NCBI RefSeq assembly: GCF_025630775.1
Contig: NZ_JAOSZE010000012.1
Coordinates: 124,001-188,000 of the forward strand
Direction of reading: 5' to 3'
From: Actinoplanes sp. KI2
Lineage (GTDB): Bacteria; Actinomycetota; Actinomycetes; Mycobacteriales; Micromonosporaceae
DNA length: 64,000 nucleotides
A program made the translations under genes and the position numbers. Shown piece after piece: positions 50,895 through 60,668 of this stretch (positions are counted from its first letter, which is position 1; every line of letters begins with the position of its first letter). Under the pieces are notes generated by a model. That model saw only the letters and a program-made list of their open reading frames with translations. It had not been told where the DNA came from and did no database searches.

Positions 50895-52064
50895 TTACTG
50901 GTTGAGCGTGCAGGTCTTCAGACCCTCGGCGTTCAGGTTCGGCTTGGCGGCGTTGCGGCCGATCGCCGTCTCGATCCGGTTGATCGTCGCGAACCGCTTG
51001 TCCGCCAGCGGGCCGAGGATCGCGTTCTGGATGAAGGCGGACCCGCCCTGGCCGACGGTGCTGGCCAGTCGCTTGTTGGCCTCGGCGATCTGGGTGTTGA
51101 GCAGGTTCAGGTTGCTCTGCACCTCGGCCGCCGCCTGGGCCGGGATCGCCACGTTGACGGTCACGGCCGGGCAGTTGACGGTCGGCGCCGGGCCGGTGCC
51201 CGCCGCGTTCGTACCGGCCGCGCGGACGTTGACGCTGGTGCCGTTCTGGGCGCTGGCGGCGCCGTCCTGGTTCAGCGTGCAGGTCTTGAGACCCTCGGCG
51301 TTCAGGTCGGGCTTCGGCGCGCGGCGGCCGATCGCCGTCTCGATCCGGTTGATCGTCGCGAACCGCTTGTCCGCGAGCGGGCCGAGGATCGCGTTCTGGA
51401 TGAAGTTTTTTCCGCCCTGGCCGACCGTGGTCTTCAGCCGGTTGTTGGCCTCGGCGATCTGGGTGTTCAGCAGCTGCAGGTTGCGGACGACCTCGGCCTG
51501 CGCCTCGGCCGGCACCGCCACGGTGACGGCGACGTTCGGGCAGTTCACCGTCGGCACGCCGGCGGCGGCGTTCGAGCCGGATCCGGCGTTGCCCGCGGCC
51601 GCGCCGGCGGCGACCTCGGTCGGCTGGGCCGCCGACGTGCCGCCGCCCTGGTTGAGCGTGCAGGTCTTGAGACCCTCGGCGTTCAGGTCCGGCTTGGCGG
51701 CGTTGCGGCCGATCGCCGTCTCGATCCGGTTGATCGTCGCGAACCGCTTGTCGGCCAGCGGGCCGAGGATCGCGTTCTGGATAAAGGCGGGGCCGCCCTG
51801 GCCGACCGTGGTCTTCAGCCGGTTGTTGGCCTCGGCGATCTGGGTGTTGAGCAGTTGGAGGTTGCTCTGCACCTCGGCCTGCGCCTGCGCCGGGACGGCT
51901 ACGTTTACCTTGACGGCCGGGCAGTTGACCGTGGGGACCGCGGAGTCGGCGGAGGCGAGGCCGACGCCGACGCCGGCGATGGCGACCGCGACCCCGGCGA
52001 CGGCAGCGATCTGCCAGCGGCGCGCGTTGCCACGGGGTTTGGTGTACCGGGACCTGGAGTACAT
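50895..52064 (-). CDS. Secreted protein with three 96-residue repeats, unknown family
   Basis: 389 residues. A Sec signal peptide (about 1-39, ending GLASA) is followed by three near-identical units at residues 44-139, 171-266 and 294-389, joined by Gly/Ala/Ser linkers. Each unit starts PTVNCP, carries VAVPAQAQAEV, LLNTQIAEANNRL, GQGG and the invariant FIQNAILGPLADKRFATINR, and ends LKTCTLNQ, giving one disulfide-capable Cys pair per unit. No known domain, catalytic motif or anchor was recognised. The amphipathic helical stretches suggest a helical repeat or binding module. ATG 52064 gives the signal peptide; upstream in-frame starts do not. Confidence 0.85.
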   Translation of the reverse strand: MYSRSRYTKPRGNARRWQIAAVAGVAVAIAGVGVGLASADSAVPTVNCPAVKVNVAVPAQAQAEVQSNLQLLNTQIAEANNRLKTTVGQGGPAFIQNAILGPLADKRFATINRIETAIGRNAAKPDLNAEGLKTCTLNQGGGTSAAQPTEVAAGAAAGNAGSGSNAAAGVPTVNCPNVAVTVAVPAEAQAEVVRNLQLLNTQIAEANNRLKTTVGQGGKNFIQNAILGPLADKRFATINRIETAIGRRAPKPDLNAEGLKTCTLNQDGAASAQNGTSVNVRAAGTNAAGTGPAPTVNCPAVTVNVAIPAQAAAEVQSNLNLLNTQIAEANKRLASTVGQGGSAFIQNAILGPLADKRFATINRIETAIGRNAAKPNLNAEGLKTCTLNQ

Positions 52065-52087
52065 TGGAACCTGCGCTTCCGGAGAGG

Positions 52088-52108
52088 GGCCGAATTTCGC
52101 GTTCGGCC
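52088..52108 (-). terminator. Hairpin between the AldO-like gene and the repeat-protein gene
   Basis: GGCCGAA (52088-52094) / TTCGGCC (52102-52108), loop of 7. Beyond the oxidase stop and before the repeat-protein start. Nearby, TCTCTT-A-AAGAGA (52141-52153) is an AT-rich palindrome that may belong to a promoter. Confidence 0.45.
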
Positions 52109-52169
52109 GGAGATACGGGAGCGCTCCCATGGGCGGATCATCTCTTAAAGAGAACTTAAGACGCCCAGG

Positions 52170-53405
52170 TCAGAGGAGTTCGTCGAGCCACCGGTTCCGG
52201 AAGACGCCCGACGGGTCGTAACGGCGTACCAAATCTTGGAAATCCCCGAAGCGCGGGAAGGCAGCGCGCACCGACGGCGGCGCCATGGTGAAGACCTTGC
52301 CCCAGTGCGGGCGCGGGTGAAGCGGCTCCAAGACCTCCTCGACCGAAGCCACGACCGGCAGCACCGCGTCGGTGTCGGCGATCCAGGTGAAGTGCAGCGC
52401 GACGCTGTCCCGCTGGTAGTTCGGGCTCAGCCACAGCTCGTCGGCCGCGATCGCCCGGATCTCGCAGACCTGCAGAACCGGAGCCACCCGGGCGCGGATC
52501 GAGGCCACCGCGTCGATCGCGGCGAGCCCGTCCACGGCGGCCACGTGCCACTCCGACTGCAGCTCGGCGCCGGACGACGGCGTGAACTCCATCCGGAAAT
52601 GCGGGAGCCGGGTGTGCCACGGCCCGGGCTCGCCGGACTGGTCGGTGCTGTTCTGCGCCGGCCTGCCCGGCACCGGATGGCGCGGCCCGTCGGCAGGCGT
52701 TGCCCCGAACCACGGCCCGGACATCGGCTCGGCCCGCTTGAGCCAGGCCATGTTGGCGTCCATCCCGGTCCAGTCGGTGAACAGGCTGACGCTGTAGCCA
52801 TCAGCCAACATCTCCGGCAGATGCTCGGATATCGAGGCACGTGGCACGGTGTCGTAGACGTACTGCCGCAACGCAAAGGACGGCACCACGTCCAGCGTCA
52901 GCGCGGTGACGACGCCCGGCGCACCAAGCCCCACCACCGCGCCCGCCAGGTCCGAGCTGTCCCGACTCAACGTGACAAGATCGCCCGTACCGGAAATGAA
53001 CTCCAGCCCCGAAACAGCGGTAGCGAGATTCGCATGGCGTACGCCGGATCCGTGCGTGGCGGTCGCCACCGCCCCGGCCACCGAGATGTGCGGCAGCGAG
53101 GCCGTGTTGTGCAGCGCCAGCCCCTCCTTCTCCAGCGCCACCGCGAGCTCCCCGTACCGGATCCCGCCGTCGATCCGCACCGAGGTGCGGTCGGCGGAAA
53201 CCTCGACGACCCGCGGCAGCCCGGCCAGCGACACCAGATCGCCCGTGGTGTCGGCCATCCGGTTGAAGGAGTGGCCGCTGCCCAGCACGCGCAGCGGCCC
53301 ACCGGACGCGACGAGCGAGCGCACCTGGTCGACCGAGCTCGGACGGTGCAGTCGCCGAGCCCCGAAGACGACGTTGCCGGCCCAGTTCGTGACGCGCTCG
53401 CTCAT
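52170..53405 (-). CDS. aldO: AldO/xylitol-oxidase-type FAD-dependent alditol oxidase
   Basis: 411 residues, VAO-type flavoenzyme. The N-terminal FAD domain carries GSGHSFN with H45 at the position that is covalently flavinylated in AldO, and HGSGV in the second FAD segment; the C-terminal ALO domain shows AEFTPSSGAELQSE-like and PHWGKVF segments and the SP-Y-RD active-site region (WLSPNYQRDSVALHF). The closest remembered homologue is Streptomyces AldO, which oxidises xylitol and sorbitol at the terminal carbon and releases hydrogen peroxide. It follows the inositol operon by 20 bases on the same strand without a terminator, so it may be co-transcribed; an inositol-related substrate is possible. 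Confidence 0.88.
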   Translation of the reverse strand: MSERVTNWAGNVVFGARRLHRPSSVDQVRSLVASGGPLRVLGSGHSFNRMADTTGDLVSLAGLPRVVEVSADRTSVRIDGGIRYGELAVALEKEGLALHNTASLPHISVAGAVATATHGSGVRHANLATAVSGLEFISGTGDLVTLSRDSSDLAGAVVGLGAPGVVTALTLDVVPSFALRQYVYDTVPRASISEHLPEMLADGYSVSLFTDWTGMDANMAWLKRAEPMSGPWFGATPADGPRHPVPGRPAQNSTDQSGEPGPWHTRLPHFRMEFTPSSGAELQSEWHVAAVDGLAAIDAVASIRARVAPVLQVCEIRAIAADELWLSPNYQRDSVALHFTWIADTDAVLPVVASVEEVLEPLHPRPHWGKVFTMAPPSVRAAFPRFGDFQDLVRRYDPSGVFRNRWLDELL

Positions 53406-53425
53406 CGCACCAACCTACCGTCGCC

Positions 53426-54286
53426 TCACCCGACGGATTTTCGAAGATACTGGTTGACCTGCGAGAGGTTGTACCGGGCGCTGTCCTCGGCCCGCTCCTC
53501 CCAGGCGAAGACGCAGACCGTCGCGATCCCGTCGAAGTCCACCTCGGCGAGCGTCGCGAAGAACAGGTCCCAGTCGACCTCGCCCTGCCCGATGTCCAGG
53601 TGCTGGTGTATCCGCGCGGTCGAACCGGGCGGATTCACGATGTACCGCAGCCCGGACGACCCGCGATGGTCGAACGAGTCGGCGATGTGCACCTGGGTGA
53701 GCAGCGGCCCGGCGTGCTTGATCACCGCGGCCAGGTCGCCGCCCTGGTGGAACGTGTGCGGCGCACAGTAGAGGAACGACACCAGGGGCGAGTTGATCGC
53801 GCGGACCAGGTTCACGCCCGCGATCCCGTCCTCGACGAAGTCGTCCGGGTGCGGTTCCAGCACGAGCCGCACCCCCTCCCGCTGGAACATCGGGAGCAAC
53901 TCCTCGATCGAGCGCCAGAACTGCGCCTCGCTCTCGTCCGGCCGGTCGGGTCGGCCGTTGAACTCGGAGTTCATCACGTCGACCCCCAGATCCACGGTGA
54001 TCTGGATGGCCCGCCGCCAGTACCTCACCGCCGCCTGCCGGGCGTCCTCGTCCGGACCCGACCACCGATAGAGCGGCAGCACCGACGACACCTGCACCTC
54101 GGCCGCGGCCAGCTCCCGCTTGAACGCGGCCACGCCGGCGTCGTCGATCCGCGGATGCAGGAAGAACGGCAGGAAGTCGTCCCGCGGTGACAACTCGATG
54201 TATTGGTAGCCGAGCTCGGCGACGACGCGCGGCAGCGAAAGCAGCGGCACCTTGCGCAGCATGTACGGGTCCAGAGCGATCTTCAC
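53426..54286 (-). CDS. Sugar phosphate isomerase/epimerase (IolE/IolI-type TIM barrel)
   Basis: 286 residues, xylose-isomerase-like TIM barrel. Metal-binding residues typical of the family are visible as E in VLEPHPDDF, the H and D in QVHIADS, and the E in the C-terminal FAWEE. GTG 54286 has AGGAGG six bases upstream and overlaps the end of the Gfo/Idh gene by four bases. In an inositol cluster it would act as inosose isomerase (IolI-like) or as a second inosose dehydratase. A second IolE-like gene lies at 58157. Confidence 0.85.
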   Translation of the reverse strand: MKIALDPYMLRKVPLLSLPRVVAELGYQYIELSPRDDFLPFFLHPRIDDAGVAAFKRELAAAEVQVSSVLPLYRWSGPDEDARQAAVRYWRRAIQITVDLGVDVMNSEFNGRPDRPDESEAQFWRSIEELLPMFQREGVRLVLEPHPDDFVEDGIAGVNLVRAINSPLVSFLYCAPHTFHQGGDLAAVIKHAGPLLTQVHIADSFDHRGSSGLRYIVNPPGSTARIHQHLDIGQGEVDWDLFFATLAEVDFDGIATVCVFAWEERAEDSARYNLSQVNQYLRKSVG

Positions 54287-55295
54287 CGCGCCGCCTCCTG
54301 GTAGAGCTTCGGCTGTTCGGCCATCGAGATCACGACCCGTTCGCCGGTACGCAGGGCGTCGACTCCCGCGTCCGACACGACGGCGGCGGCGTACCCGTCC
54401 CAGGCGCTGGGCCCCAGCGGCTGGCCGCCGAGCGAGATCGCGTGCACCCACTCCTGGAGCTCCACGTCGTACGCCTGCAGGAAGCGCTCCCGCCAATCGG
54501 CCGGAACCGGTATGCCTTCCCACCCGTCCCGGCGCACCGCGACGGAGGCGGGACCGCCGAGCGTCGCCGTGCCGTTCTCCGCCACGATCTCGCCGCGGAT
54601 GTCGTAGCCGTAGCGGATGTTCACCGAGATCTCGACGTCGACGATGACGCCGTCGGCCATCTCCAGGATCAGCAGCAACGGGTCCTGCAGGTCACCGCCG
54701 TTGCGGCTGTGCCGGGGCACCAGCACGCGCACGGCGCCGACCTCGGTGCCGAACATCCACCGGACCATGTCGATCTCGTGTACCGCGGTGTCGGTGATCG
54801 CCATGTCGCCGCGGTAGTGCCCCGGCACGCTCGGGTTGCGGTGGGCGCAGTGCATCATCAGCGGCAGCCCGATCTCGCCGCTGTCGAGCGCCAGCTTGAG
54901 CGCCCGGTACGCGACGTCGAACCGCCGCATGTACCCGACCTGCACGAGCCGGCTGCCGTACGCCACCTCGGCCTCGAGGATCCGCAGGCAGGCGCCCTGG
55001 GTGGTGGCGAGCGGCTTCTCGCAGAAGACCGGCTTGCCCGCGGCGATCGCGGCCAGCACGTACTGCTCGTGGGTGGGTCCCCACGAGCAGACCAGCACGG
55101 CGTCCACGTCGGGGTCGGCCACGACCTCTTCGCCCGTGGCCCGGACCGCGGCGCCGATCCGGGCGCCCACCTCGGCGGCGACCGCGGTGTCCACGTCGGC
55201 GACGGCGGTGACCGCCACCCCGTTGAGCATCGTGGTCAGCCGCCGGATGTGGTCCTGGCCGATCATTCCGGTTCCGATGACTCCGACCTTCAGCA

Positions 55296-55296
<1 letters not shown>
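54283..55296 (-). CDS. iolG: Gfo/Idh/MocA-family dehydrogenase, probable inositol 2-dehydrogenase
   Basis: 337 residues. The N-terminal Rossmann fold has GVIGTGMIGQDH (5-16), the conserved EKP is at 93-95, and the C-terminal Gfo domain contains the catalytic HEID segment (TDTAVHEIDMVRWMFG). The length fits myo-inositol 2-dehydrogenase. It should oxidise an inositol to inosose with NAD+, the first step of the pathway encoded upstream. The ATG at 55296 sits in TAATG with the ATPase stop, so translation is coupled. Some Gfo/Idh enzymes act on scyllo-inositol or other polyols, so the exact substrate is not fixed. Confidence 0.85.
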
Positions 55297-56110
<814 letters not shown>

Positions 56111-56114
<4 letters not shown>

Positions 56115-57163
56115 CGTTCGGCCCTCCGCATGGTGGACACCTTCTTCACGTAGAGGTTCACCAGGACGGCCAGCAGCAGCATGATGCCGAGAAACGCCTT
56201 GAACCAGTTCGGGTCCCAGCCGGCGTAGACGATGCCGAGGCTGGTCATGCCGAAGATGAACGCGCCGATGGCGACGCCGATCGCGTTGCCGTACCCACCG
56301 GTGAGCAGCGTGCCGCCCACCACCGCGGCGATGATGTAGAGGAACTCGTTGCCGACGCCGCCGCCGGCCTGCAGGGTGTTGAAGCGGTAGAGCTGGTGCA
56401 TGCCGACGAACCAGCCGAGGAACGAGACCGTCATGAACAGCCCGATCTTCGTACGCACGACGGGCACGCCGACGGCCCGGGCGCTGTCCGCGTTGCCGCC
56501 GACCGCGAAGATCCAGTTGCCGGCCTTGGTGCGTTGCAGCGTCCAGCCGGCCAGGGCCACGAACAGGATCCACCAGATCACCGAGCCCCAGATCGTCACC
56601 GACCCGATCTTGAAGCTGGACGAGAAGATCCGGCCGAGCGAGTCGTAGCCGGCGATCTGGCTGACGTCCATGCTGGAGACCGTGCCGGTGACCAGCTTGG
56701 TGACGCCCAGGTTGGCGCCCTGGAGCACGAAGAAGGTGCCCAGCGTGATGAGGAAGCTGGGGATCCCGGTCCGCATCACGAGGTACCCGTTGAGGAAGCC
56801 GATCGCCAGGCAGAAGGCGAGCGACAGGATCGCGCCGACCCACAGGTTGATGCCGAAGTACCAGCAGAACATCGAGTTGGCGAGGCCGGCGGTGTAGACG
56901 ATGACGCCGGCCGACAGGTCGAACTCGCCGCCGATCATCAGCAAGCCGACGCCGACCGCGACGATGCCGATCACCGATGACTGGTAGAGAACGGTGAAGA
57001 AGGACTCGGCCGAGCGGAACGACGGCGCGGCCACCAGGAAGAAGATGAAGATGATGATCGCGGCGACCAGTGCCCCGATCTCGGGCCGCGCCAGCAGCCG
57101 GTTGGAGAGGCTCAGCCGCACCCGGTTCGCGTGCGGCGCCGGCGCATCCACGGTCGTGGTCAT
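56111..57163 (-). CDS. Inositol/sugar ABC transporter permease (RbsC-like)
   Basis: 350 residues, about eight to ten transmembrane helices, branched-chain/ribose-type permease. Family segments are visible: LLMIGGEFDLSAG, GIPSFLITLGT, AVGGNADSARAVGV and FIFGMTSLGIV. One gene supplies both halves of the channel as a homodimer. ATG 57163 is 14 bases after the binding-protein stop. Context with inositol catabolic genes makes myo-inositol the likely cargo. Confidence 0.92.
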
Positions 57164-57177
57164 GACGTCACCCCCGC

Positions 57178-58170
57178 CTATCGGGTGTTGTTCTTGGTGA
57201 AGGGCAGGATCTTGTCGATGTTCGTCTGGTCCACGAAGGACGGACCGGTCAGCACGGCGTTGCCGCCACCGATGTCGTTGCCGTTCTTGAGGTACAGGTA
57301 CAGCGACGTGACGGCCATGTAGCCCTGGACGTACGGCTGCTGGTCGATCGAGAAGAGGATCTTGCCGTCCTTGATGTCCTGGGCGGCCTCCTGGTTGAGG
57401 TCGAAGGTCACCAGCTTGGCCTGGCTGCCGGACTGGTCCTTCGCCTTGATCGCGTCGAGGGCCTGCGGTGCGCCGAGCGTGACGATCGCGTCGATCGACT
57501 TGTCCTGCGCGAGCTTGACCTGCAGCGTCGTGGTGACCGCGGCATCGTCGGCGCCGTTGACCTGGATGTTCTCGGTGCCGGGCACGGAGCTCTTGACGCC
57601 GGCGCAGCGGGCCTCGAGGGCGACCGAGCCGGTCTGCTGGATGACGCAGAGCGGGTGCTTGGCGCCCTGCTCGGCGAGGCGCTTGCCGGCCGTGGTGCCG
57701 GCCAGGGTCTCGTCGGAGCCGAAGTACATCAGCGCGCCGAGCTTCTTGTACTGGTCGATGCCGGAGTTGAAGCCGACCACCGGGATGCCCGCCTGGGTCG
57801 CGGCCTTGACCGAGCCGGCCAGGGCGTCCGGGGTGACCAGCGTGGTGGCGATGCCGCTGACCTTGGAGTCGACCGCGTTCTGGATGAGCACCGCCTGCTT
57901 GGGCGCCTCGGGGTCGTTGGAGTACTTCAGCGTGACGCCGGTGTCCTTGGCCGCCTGCTGCGCGCCGTTCTTGACCTTGTCCCAGAAGGTGTCGCCGGGC
58001 GTCTCGTGGGTGATGAAGGCGATCGTGTAGCCGGAGCTGCCGGCGGCGTTGCCGCCCCCGCTGGTGGTGTCGTCGGTCTTCTGGCGTCCGCCGCCGCTGC
58101 AGGCGGACGCGGCGACGGCCACGACCGAGAGAGCGGCCGCGATGCGGAACGTGCGACTACGACTGATCAT
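57178..58170 (-). CDS. Inositol/sugar ABC transporter substrate-binding lipoprotein
   Basis: 330 residues. Lipobox VAASAC with C24, a short Gly/Ser linker, then a type I periplasmic-binding fold (RbsB/Peripla_BP_4) with TIAFITHETPGDTFWDKVKNG at the start and FDLNQEAAQDIKDG in the second lobe. ATG 58170 overlaps the end of the IolE-like gene by 14 bases. The likely ligand is myo-inositol or a related polyol, by context. Confidence 0.92.
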   Translation of the reverse strand: MISRSRTFRIAAALSVVAVAASACSGGGRQKTDDTTSGGGNAAGSSGYTIAFITHETPGDTFWDKVKNGAQQAAKDTGVTLKYSNDPEAPKQAVLIQNAVDSKVSGIATTLVTPDALAGSVKAATQAGIPVVGFNSGIDQYKKLGALMYFGSDETLAGTTAGKRLAEQGAKHPLCVIQQTGSVALEARCAGVKSSVPGTENIQVNGADDAAVTTTLQVKLAQDKSIDAIVTLGAPQALDAIKAKDQSGSQAKLVTFDLNQEAAQDIKDGKILFSIDQQPYVQGYMAVTSLYLYLKNGNDIGGGNAVLTGPSFVDQTNIDKILPFTKNNTR

Positions 58171-59104
58171 CGGGTGTCTCCTGAGGTAGGACGGCGGCCG
58201 GCCGGGAGTGAAGGCCGACCGAGTTGAGGTAGGTGCGGGTGCGCGTCGCGATCGGCAGCGGCAGGTCGAAGTCGACCGGGTACATGTCCTGCTCGACCAC
58301 GACGAAGATCTCGGCGTCCAGCTCGCTGAGCGCCTCGATCACGCTGGGGATCTTCGGTTCGCCGGCCGGCGGCTCGATGCTCGCGCCCATCGCGACGGCC
58401 TGCCCGAAGGCGAGGTCCTCGTCGACGGCGCGCTGCGCGATGACCGGGTCCATCTGTTTGATGTGTACATATCCGACTCGCGTTGGATACTGGCGAATCA
58501 GCCCGGGCACGTCGGCCCGCCGGTACGCGAGGTGCCCGGTGTCGAGGCACAGCGAGACGAAGGCGGGATCGGTGCCGTCGAGGAAGCGCTCGACCTGCTC
58601 CTGAGTCTCCACCTGGTAGTCCGCGTGCGGGTGGAAGCGCAGGTGCACCCCGTACTCCTCAAGAAGGATCTTCCCGAGGGTGTTGGCGTTGCGGGTCAGA
58701 TCGCGCCAGGCGTCGTCGCTGAGAAGAGCGGACTCGCGATAGGCCCCGGTCGCGTCGTCGCGGTAGCCGGGCACGGGGACGAAGACGACATTCTTCGCGC
58801 CCAGGGCCGCGGTCAGCGCGGCCACCTTGCGGGTCTCCGCCACGACGGCGTCGAAGTCCTTGTGCGGCCCGCCCACGCCGGCCACGGTCCCGCCGGCCAC
58901 CGACAGGCCGCGCTTGGCGACCTCGTCCCGCAACCGCGCGGGATCCGTGGGCAGGTAGCCGTACGGGCCGAGCTCGAGCCAGCGGTAGCCGGCCCCGGCC
59001 AGCTCGTCGAGGAACCGATTCCACGGGGTCTGCTTGGGGTCGTCGGCGAACCACACACCCCACGAATCGGGGCAGCTACCCAGTTGCAGGTGACGAATTT
59101 CCAT
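58157..59104 (-). CDS. iolE: IolE-like inosose dehydratase / sugar isomerase
   Basis: 315 residues, TIM barrel. The N-terminus GSCPDSWGVWFADDPKQTPW and WLELGPYGYLPTD are signatures of the IolE group; metal ligands include the E in the FHPHADYQVET segment, D in CLDTGHLAY, H in YVHIKQMD and E in VVVEQDMYP. The dehydratase converts 2-keto-myo-inositol to the substrate of IolD. ATG 59104 is just before the conserved block. 56 bases separate it from the MmsA gene upstream. Confidence 0.88.
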   Translation of the reverse strand: MEIRHLQLGSCPDSWGVWFADDPKQTPWNRFLDELAGAGYRWLELGPYGYLPTDPARLRDEVAKRGLSVAGGTVAGVGGPHKDFDAVVAETRKVAALTAALGAKNVVFVPVPGYRDDATGAYRESALLSDDAWRDLTRNANTLGKILLEEYGVHLRFHPHADYQVETQEQVERFLDGTDPAFVSLCLDTGHLAYRRADVPGLIRQYPTRVGYVHIKQMDPVIAQRAVDEDLAFGQAVAMGASIEPPAGEPKIPSVIEALSELDAEIFVVVEQDMYPVDFDLPLPIATRTRTYLNSVGLHSRPAAVLPQETPDDQS

Positions 59105-59160
59105 GGAGGGACCAGCCTTCAGTCGAGTCAAGGGGTGGTGGCCGGGGTGGTTGGATGGGC

Positions 59161-60657
59161 TCAGCTCGCCGTCGGAAAATGCAGAGAAGCGCCGGACGCG
59201 TGGGACACGTGCGGCCACCGCGAGGTCACGACCTTGCCGCGGGTGTAGAACGAGACCCCCTCGGGCCCGTGGATGTGCCGGTCCCCGAACAGGGAGTCCT
59301 TCCAGCCGCCGAAGGAGTAGTAGGCCATCGGCACCGGGATCGGCACGTTGATCCCGATCATCCCGACCTGGACGCCGCGCTGGAACCGGCGCGCGGCCTC
59401 GCCGCTGGACGTGAAGATCGCCGTGCCGTTCCCGTACGGGTTGCTGTTGATCAGGTCGATCGCGGTGTCCACGTCATCGGCGCGGACCACCGAGAGCACC
59501 GGCCCGAAGATCTCCTCCGTGTAGACGTCCATCGTGGGCTGGACCTGGTCGATCACGGTCGGACCGACGAAGAAGCCGTTCTCGTGCCCGGCGACCCGCA
59601 GGCCGCGCCCGTCCACCAGCAGCTTGGCGCCCTGCTGCTCGCCGGTGCCGATCAGCGACTCGATCCGCTCCTTCGCCGCGGCCGTGACCACCGGGCCCAT
59701 CTCGCTGCGCGGGTCACGGCCGGGCCCGACCACCACCTCGGCCGCCTTGCGGGACACCAGGTCCATCAGCGCGTCGCCGGCGCCGCCGACCGCGACCGCC
59801 GCCGAGATCGCCATGCACCGCTCCCCCGCCGAACCGAACGCCGCGGCGGTCAGATGCTGGGCGGCGAAGTCGAGGTCGGCGTCGGGCAGCACGATCGCGT
59901 GGTTCTTCGCCCCGCCGAGCGCCTGCACCCGCTTGCCGGTCGCGCCGGCCCGCTCGTGGATGTAGCGGGCGATCGGCGTCGAGCCGACGAACGAGACCGC
60001 CGCGATGTCCGGGTGCCGCAGGATCGCGTCGACGACCTCCTTGTCGCCGTGCACCACAGTGAAGACGCCGTCCGGCAGCCCGGCCGCCCGCCACAGCTGG
60101 GCGACGTAGTTGGACGCCGACGGGTCGCGCTCGCTCGGCTTGAGCAGGAACGTGTTGCCGCAGGCGATGGCGACCGGGTACATCCACATCGGCACCATGG
60201 CCGGGAAGTTGAACGGGGTGATGCCGGCGCACACGCCGAGCGGCTCACGGAAGCTGAACACGTCCACGCCGGTCGACGCCTGGTCCGAGTAGTCGCCCTT
60301 GAGCAGCTGCGGGATGCCGCAGGCGAACTCGATCACCTCGAGGCCGCGCTGCACCTCACCGGCCGCGTCGGAGAGCACCTTCCCGTGCTCGTCCGAGATG
60401 AGCTCGGCGAGTTCCTTGACCCGGCCGTTCACCAGTTCGCGGAAGTTGAACAGCACCTTCGTGCGCTTGCTGAGCGACGCCTGGCTCCACTCCTCGAAGG
60501 CAGCCTTGGCGGTGGCCACCGCGTGGTCGACGTCGGCCGCCGAGCCGAGCACGACCTCGTGCTGCTGCTCGCCCGTCGCCGGATTGAAGACCGGGCCGCG
60601 CCGGGTGGATGCCCCGGCGGTGAACTCCCCGCCGATCCAGTGCTCAATGGTTGACAT
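59161..60657 (-). CDS. iolA: Methylmalonate-semialdehyde dehydrogenase (IolA/MmsA)
   Basis: 498 residues, CoA-acylating aldehyde dehydrogenase. NAD-binding GSTPIARYIHERA and the catalytic Cys C281 in GSAGERCMAIS are intact, as are the GINVPIPVPM and FGGWKDSLFGD segments of the MmsA family. It turns malonate semialdehyde, the end product of the inositol route, to acetyl-CoA. ATG 60657 is 11 bases beyond the IolD stop. Confidence 0.95.
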   Translation of the reverse strand: MSTIEHWIGGEFTAGASTRRGPVFNPATGEQQHEVVLGSAADVDHAVATAKAAFEEWSQASLSKRTKVLFNFRELVNGRVKELAELISDEHGKVLSDAAGEVQRGLEVIEFACGIPQLLKGDYSDQASTGVDVFSFREPLGVCAGITPFNFPAMVPMWMYPVAIACGNTFLLKPSERDPSASNYVAQLWRAAGLPDGVFTVVHGDKEVVDAILRHPDIAAVSFVGSTPIARYIHERAGATGKRVQALGGAKNHAIVLPDADLDFAAQHLTAAAFGSAGERCMAISAAVAVGGAGDALMDLVSRKAAEVVVGPGRDPRSEMGPVVTAAAKERIESLIGTGEQQGAKLLVDGRGLRVAGHENGFFVGPTVIDQVQPTMDVYTEEIFGPVLSVVRADDVDTAIDLINSNPYGNGTAIFTSSGEAARRFQRGVQVGMIGINVPIPVPMAYYSFGGWKDSLFGDRHIHGPEGVSFYTRGKVVTSRWPHVSHASGASLHFPTAS

Positions 60658-60668
60658 TTCGGAGATCC

